From: ZC4RG42 sp036676355
Lineage (GTDB): Bacteria; Pseudomonadota; Gammaproteobacteria; Burkholderiales; SG8-39
Direction: 5' to 3'
Assembly: GCA_036676355.1 (NCBI GenBank)
Contig: JAKFDA010000072.1
Location: 62,001 to 126,000 of the forward strand
DNA length: 64,000 nt
Shown here: piece by piece, positions 62,935 through 64,000 of the stretch
Layout: every line of letters starts with the position of its first letter
How positions within the stretch are numbered: the stretch's first letter is position 1
Notes under the pieces: model-generated
The model's database searches: none
Told to the model about the DNA's origin: nothing
The model's input: the letters and a program-made list of their open reading frames with translations, nothing else
Made by a program: the position numbers and the translations under genes

Positions 62935-63011
62935 CGCCGGCCTCCCGGTTCGCGTTCGGTGTCGATGCTCTACACGAGCAACTCCGCTGGAACGGCAGCG
63001 GTACAACGACG

Positions 63012-64000
63012 TTATGGCGCGCCACCGGAGGCTCGAGCCAAATGTGCTCGCAGGGCGCGAAGGATTGTCTCCCTCTCCGCGTCGTCTTCCTCGGCGCTCG
63101 TCAGGACGCGTGCTGCGTCGGCCTTCACCATCGCCGCGGCCAGGTAGGAAACGCTATAAGCGCCTGCGATACCACCATCGAGCGAGTAGTCGACGAGAAT
63201 GCTTCCATAACCGGGGTTGTGGCCACTCGAAGCGACCATCATGGCGCCTCTGCTTTGATAGCTGCCCTCCACCCGGATACCCATGAGCCAGGATTTCCAT
63301 AACGTTTCCGAAAGAGGAAAGTTCGCCACCAGCAATGCAAGGCTGCCGAATAGCAGCAGCGCGAATGAAGTCCACCAATGATCGAGTATCGGCTCGTGCG
63401 CAGCACGCCACAGCATCACATAACCGATCGCCCCTGTAAGAATGCCGAGGACCCCGAACATCACGGCGAAATTGCGAACCGGCTTCGATGAACCGACCTG
63501 CTGCAGGACGGCGCCGTACTCTCCGGCCGCCAGCGCCACGAAAGTGCCGCCGGACGTGCTCCTTTGTTCATCGAGGCTTACGGCCAGGTCACCGACTTTT
63601 GAATAGATCCCGAACGGTTTCGTCTGCGCGAGGATGCTTTTGAACGCATCCATGATGCTCTGAGGGTGGACGGCCGCCGAGTCGCTCAGTTGAATGCGCG
63701 AGCGCTCCAACTGTGCATCCGGCCCATCGGAGCGAAGCCAGGCGAGAACCAGGATTCCTCCTGCTATGACCACCGTTCCCACGACCGCGATCGTGCTCCA
63801 CGGCTGAAGCGACGGCGCCAAGGCGACTTCCATTCCCAGAAAGTGCGTGACAAAAGCCATTAATGCGATGCCGGCAAGCAGAGCGCCAATCGTGTTGATG
63901 ATGCGACCGGTGGAGAGCTTGCGCCCCCAATCCGCGGCGCTATAAATGTTCTTCAGCATTGCCAGCCAGTAGGCATATACCAGCAGGACGATTCCCGCAA
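63012..64000 (-). CDS. hypothetical membrane protein, running off the right edge
   Basis: At least 315 residues from ATG 63959, with helices near 24-43, 57-77, 166-186 and 194-214 and soluble segments between (SDSAAVHPQSIMDAFKSIL, SSGHNPGYGSILVDY). I do not recognise the family. The frame stays open from 63959 to 64000 and those 13 codons are hydrophobic (GIVLLVYAYWLA), while ATG 63959 has no SD. The real start is therefore probably beyond the window and an N-terminal helix is cut. The ending is charged and Ala-rich. Confidence 0.65.
   Translation of the reverse strand, partial: AGIVLLVYAYWLAMLKNIYSAADWGRKLSTGRIINTIGALLAGIALMAFVTHFLGMEVALAPSLQPWSTIAVVGTVVIAGGILVLAWLRSDGPDAQLERSRIQLSDSAAVHPQSIMDAFKSILAQTKPFGIYSKVGDLAVSLDEQRSTSGGTFVALAAGEYGAVLQQVGSSKPVRNFAVMFGVLGILTGAIGYVMLWRAAHEPILDHWWTSFALLLFGSLALLVANFPLSETLWKSWLMGIRVEGSYQSRGAMMVASSGHNPGYGSILVDYSLDGGIAGAYSVSYLAAAMVKADAARVLTSAEEDDAERETILRALRAHLARASGGAP

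Noticed and set aside
1..64000. CRISPR arrays, tRNA or rRNA genes, prophage or complete insertion sequences
   Set aside because: No regularly spaced direct repeats, cloverleaf-like sequence, rRNA sequence or transposase/integrase reading frame was recognised.

Overview
The window is GC-rich, gene-dense bacterial chromosome. It looks like a betaproteobacterium: the gltBD / glmU / glmS neighbourhood and a full exosortase A (XrtA, PEP-CTERM) exopolysaccharide locus are typical of Rhodocyclales/Nitrosomonadales-like genomes. The assignment is inference from gene content, since no rRNA or other phylogenetic marker is present. I saw no tRNA, rRNA, CRISPR array or intact insertion sequence.

Layout. 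(1) 1-10410: housekeeping nitrogen and cell-wall precursor genes: glutamate synthase (gltB, gltD), a small DUF4124 protein, glmU and glmS. (2) 10608-12444: a CHASE3-like histidine kinase overlapping an Rcp1-like single-domain response regulator. (3) 12588-22329: an unusual envelope/lipid cluster: two N-acyl amino acid synthase-like acyltransferases (FeeM/TIGR03694 type), a LolA-like periplasmic protein, an ABC ATPase, a DUF1302-type outer-membrane protein, two FtsX/MacB-type permeases, a ThiF-like adenylyltransferase and a nitroreductase-like protein. Together they could make, modify and export an acylated amino acid or lipid; this is the most interesting candidate system here. (4) 22667-48287: the XrtA exopolysaccharide locus, with export lipoprotein, Wzz-type chain-length protein, tyrosine autokinase, outer-membrane protein, TIGR03015 ATPase, WecB epimerase, two deacetylases, FemAB-like protein, exosortase A/EpsI fusion, four glycosyltransferases, two asparagine-synthase-like amidotransferases, a CapK-like adenylate-forming protein, a GDP-mannose-dehydrogenase-like enzyme, a transglutaminase-like protein and an O-antigen-ligase-like protein. 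Many junctions overlap by 4 bases, pointing to long cotranscribed, translationally coupled units. (5) 48401-53274: small membrane and stress-type genes (DUF421, DUF1059, SRPBCC, zinc alcohol dehydrogenase) and two tandem paralogous small lipoproteins. (6) 53633-64000: a bifunctional class A PBP, a Liv-type binding protein, a PEP-CTERM protein that is a likely XrtA substrate, a metallo-beta-lactamase-fold protein, DUF488, YnfA, YqaE/Pmp3, YidB, DUF3014 and VOC proteins, and a membrane protein running off the right edge.

How they fit. WecB, the nucleotide-sugar dehydrogenase, the amidotransferases, CapK, FemAB and the deacetylases suggest an amino-sugar/uronic-acid polymer with amide decorations, polymerised and exported by the Wzz/kinase/export-lipoprotein set. 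XrtA would process PEP-CTERM proteins such as the one at 57636-58478. Gene calls are from motif recognition only; no database search was run.
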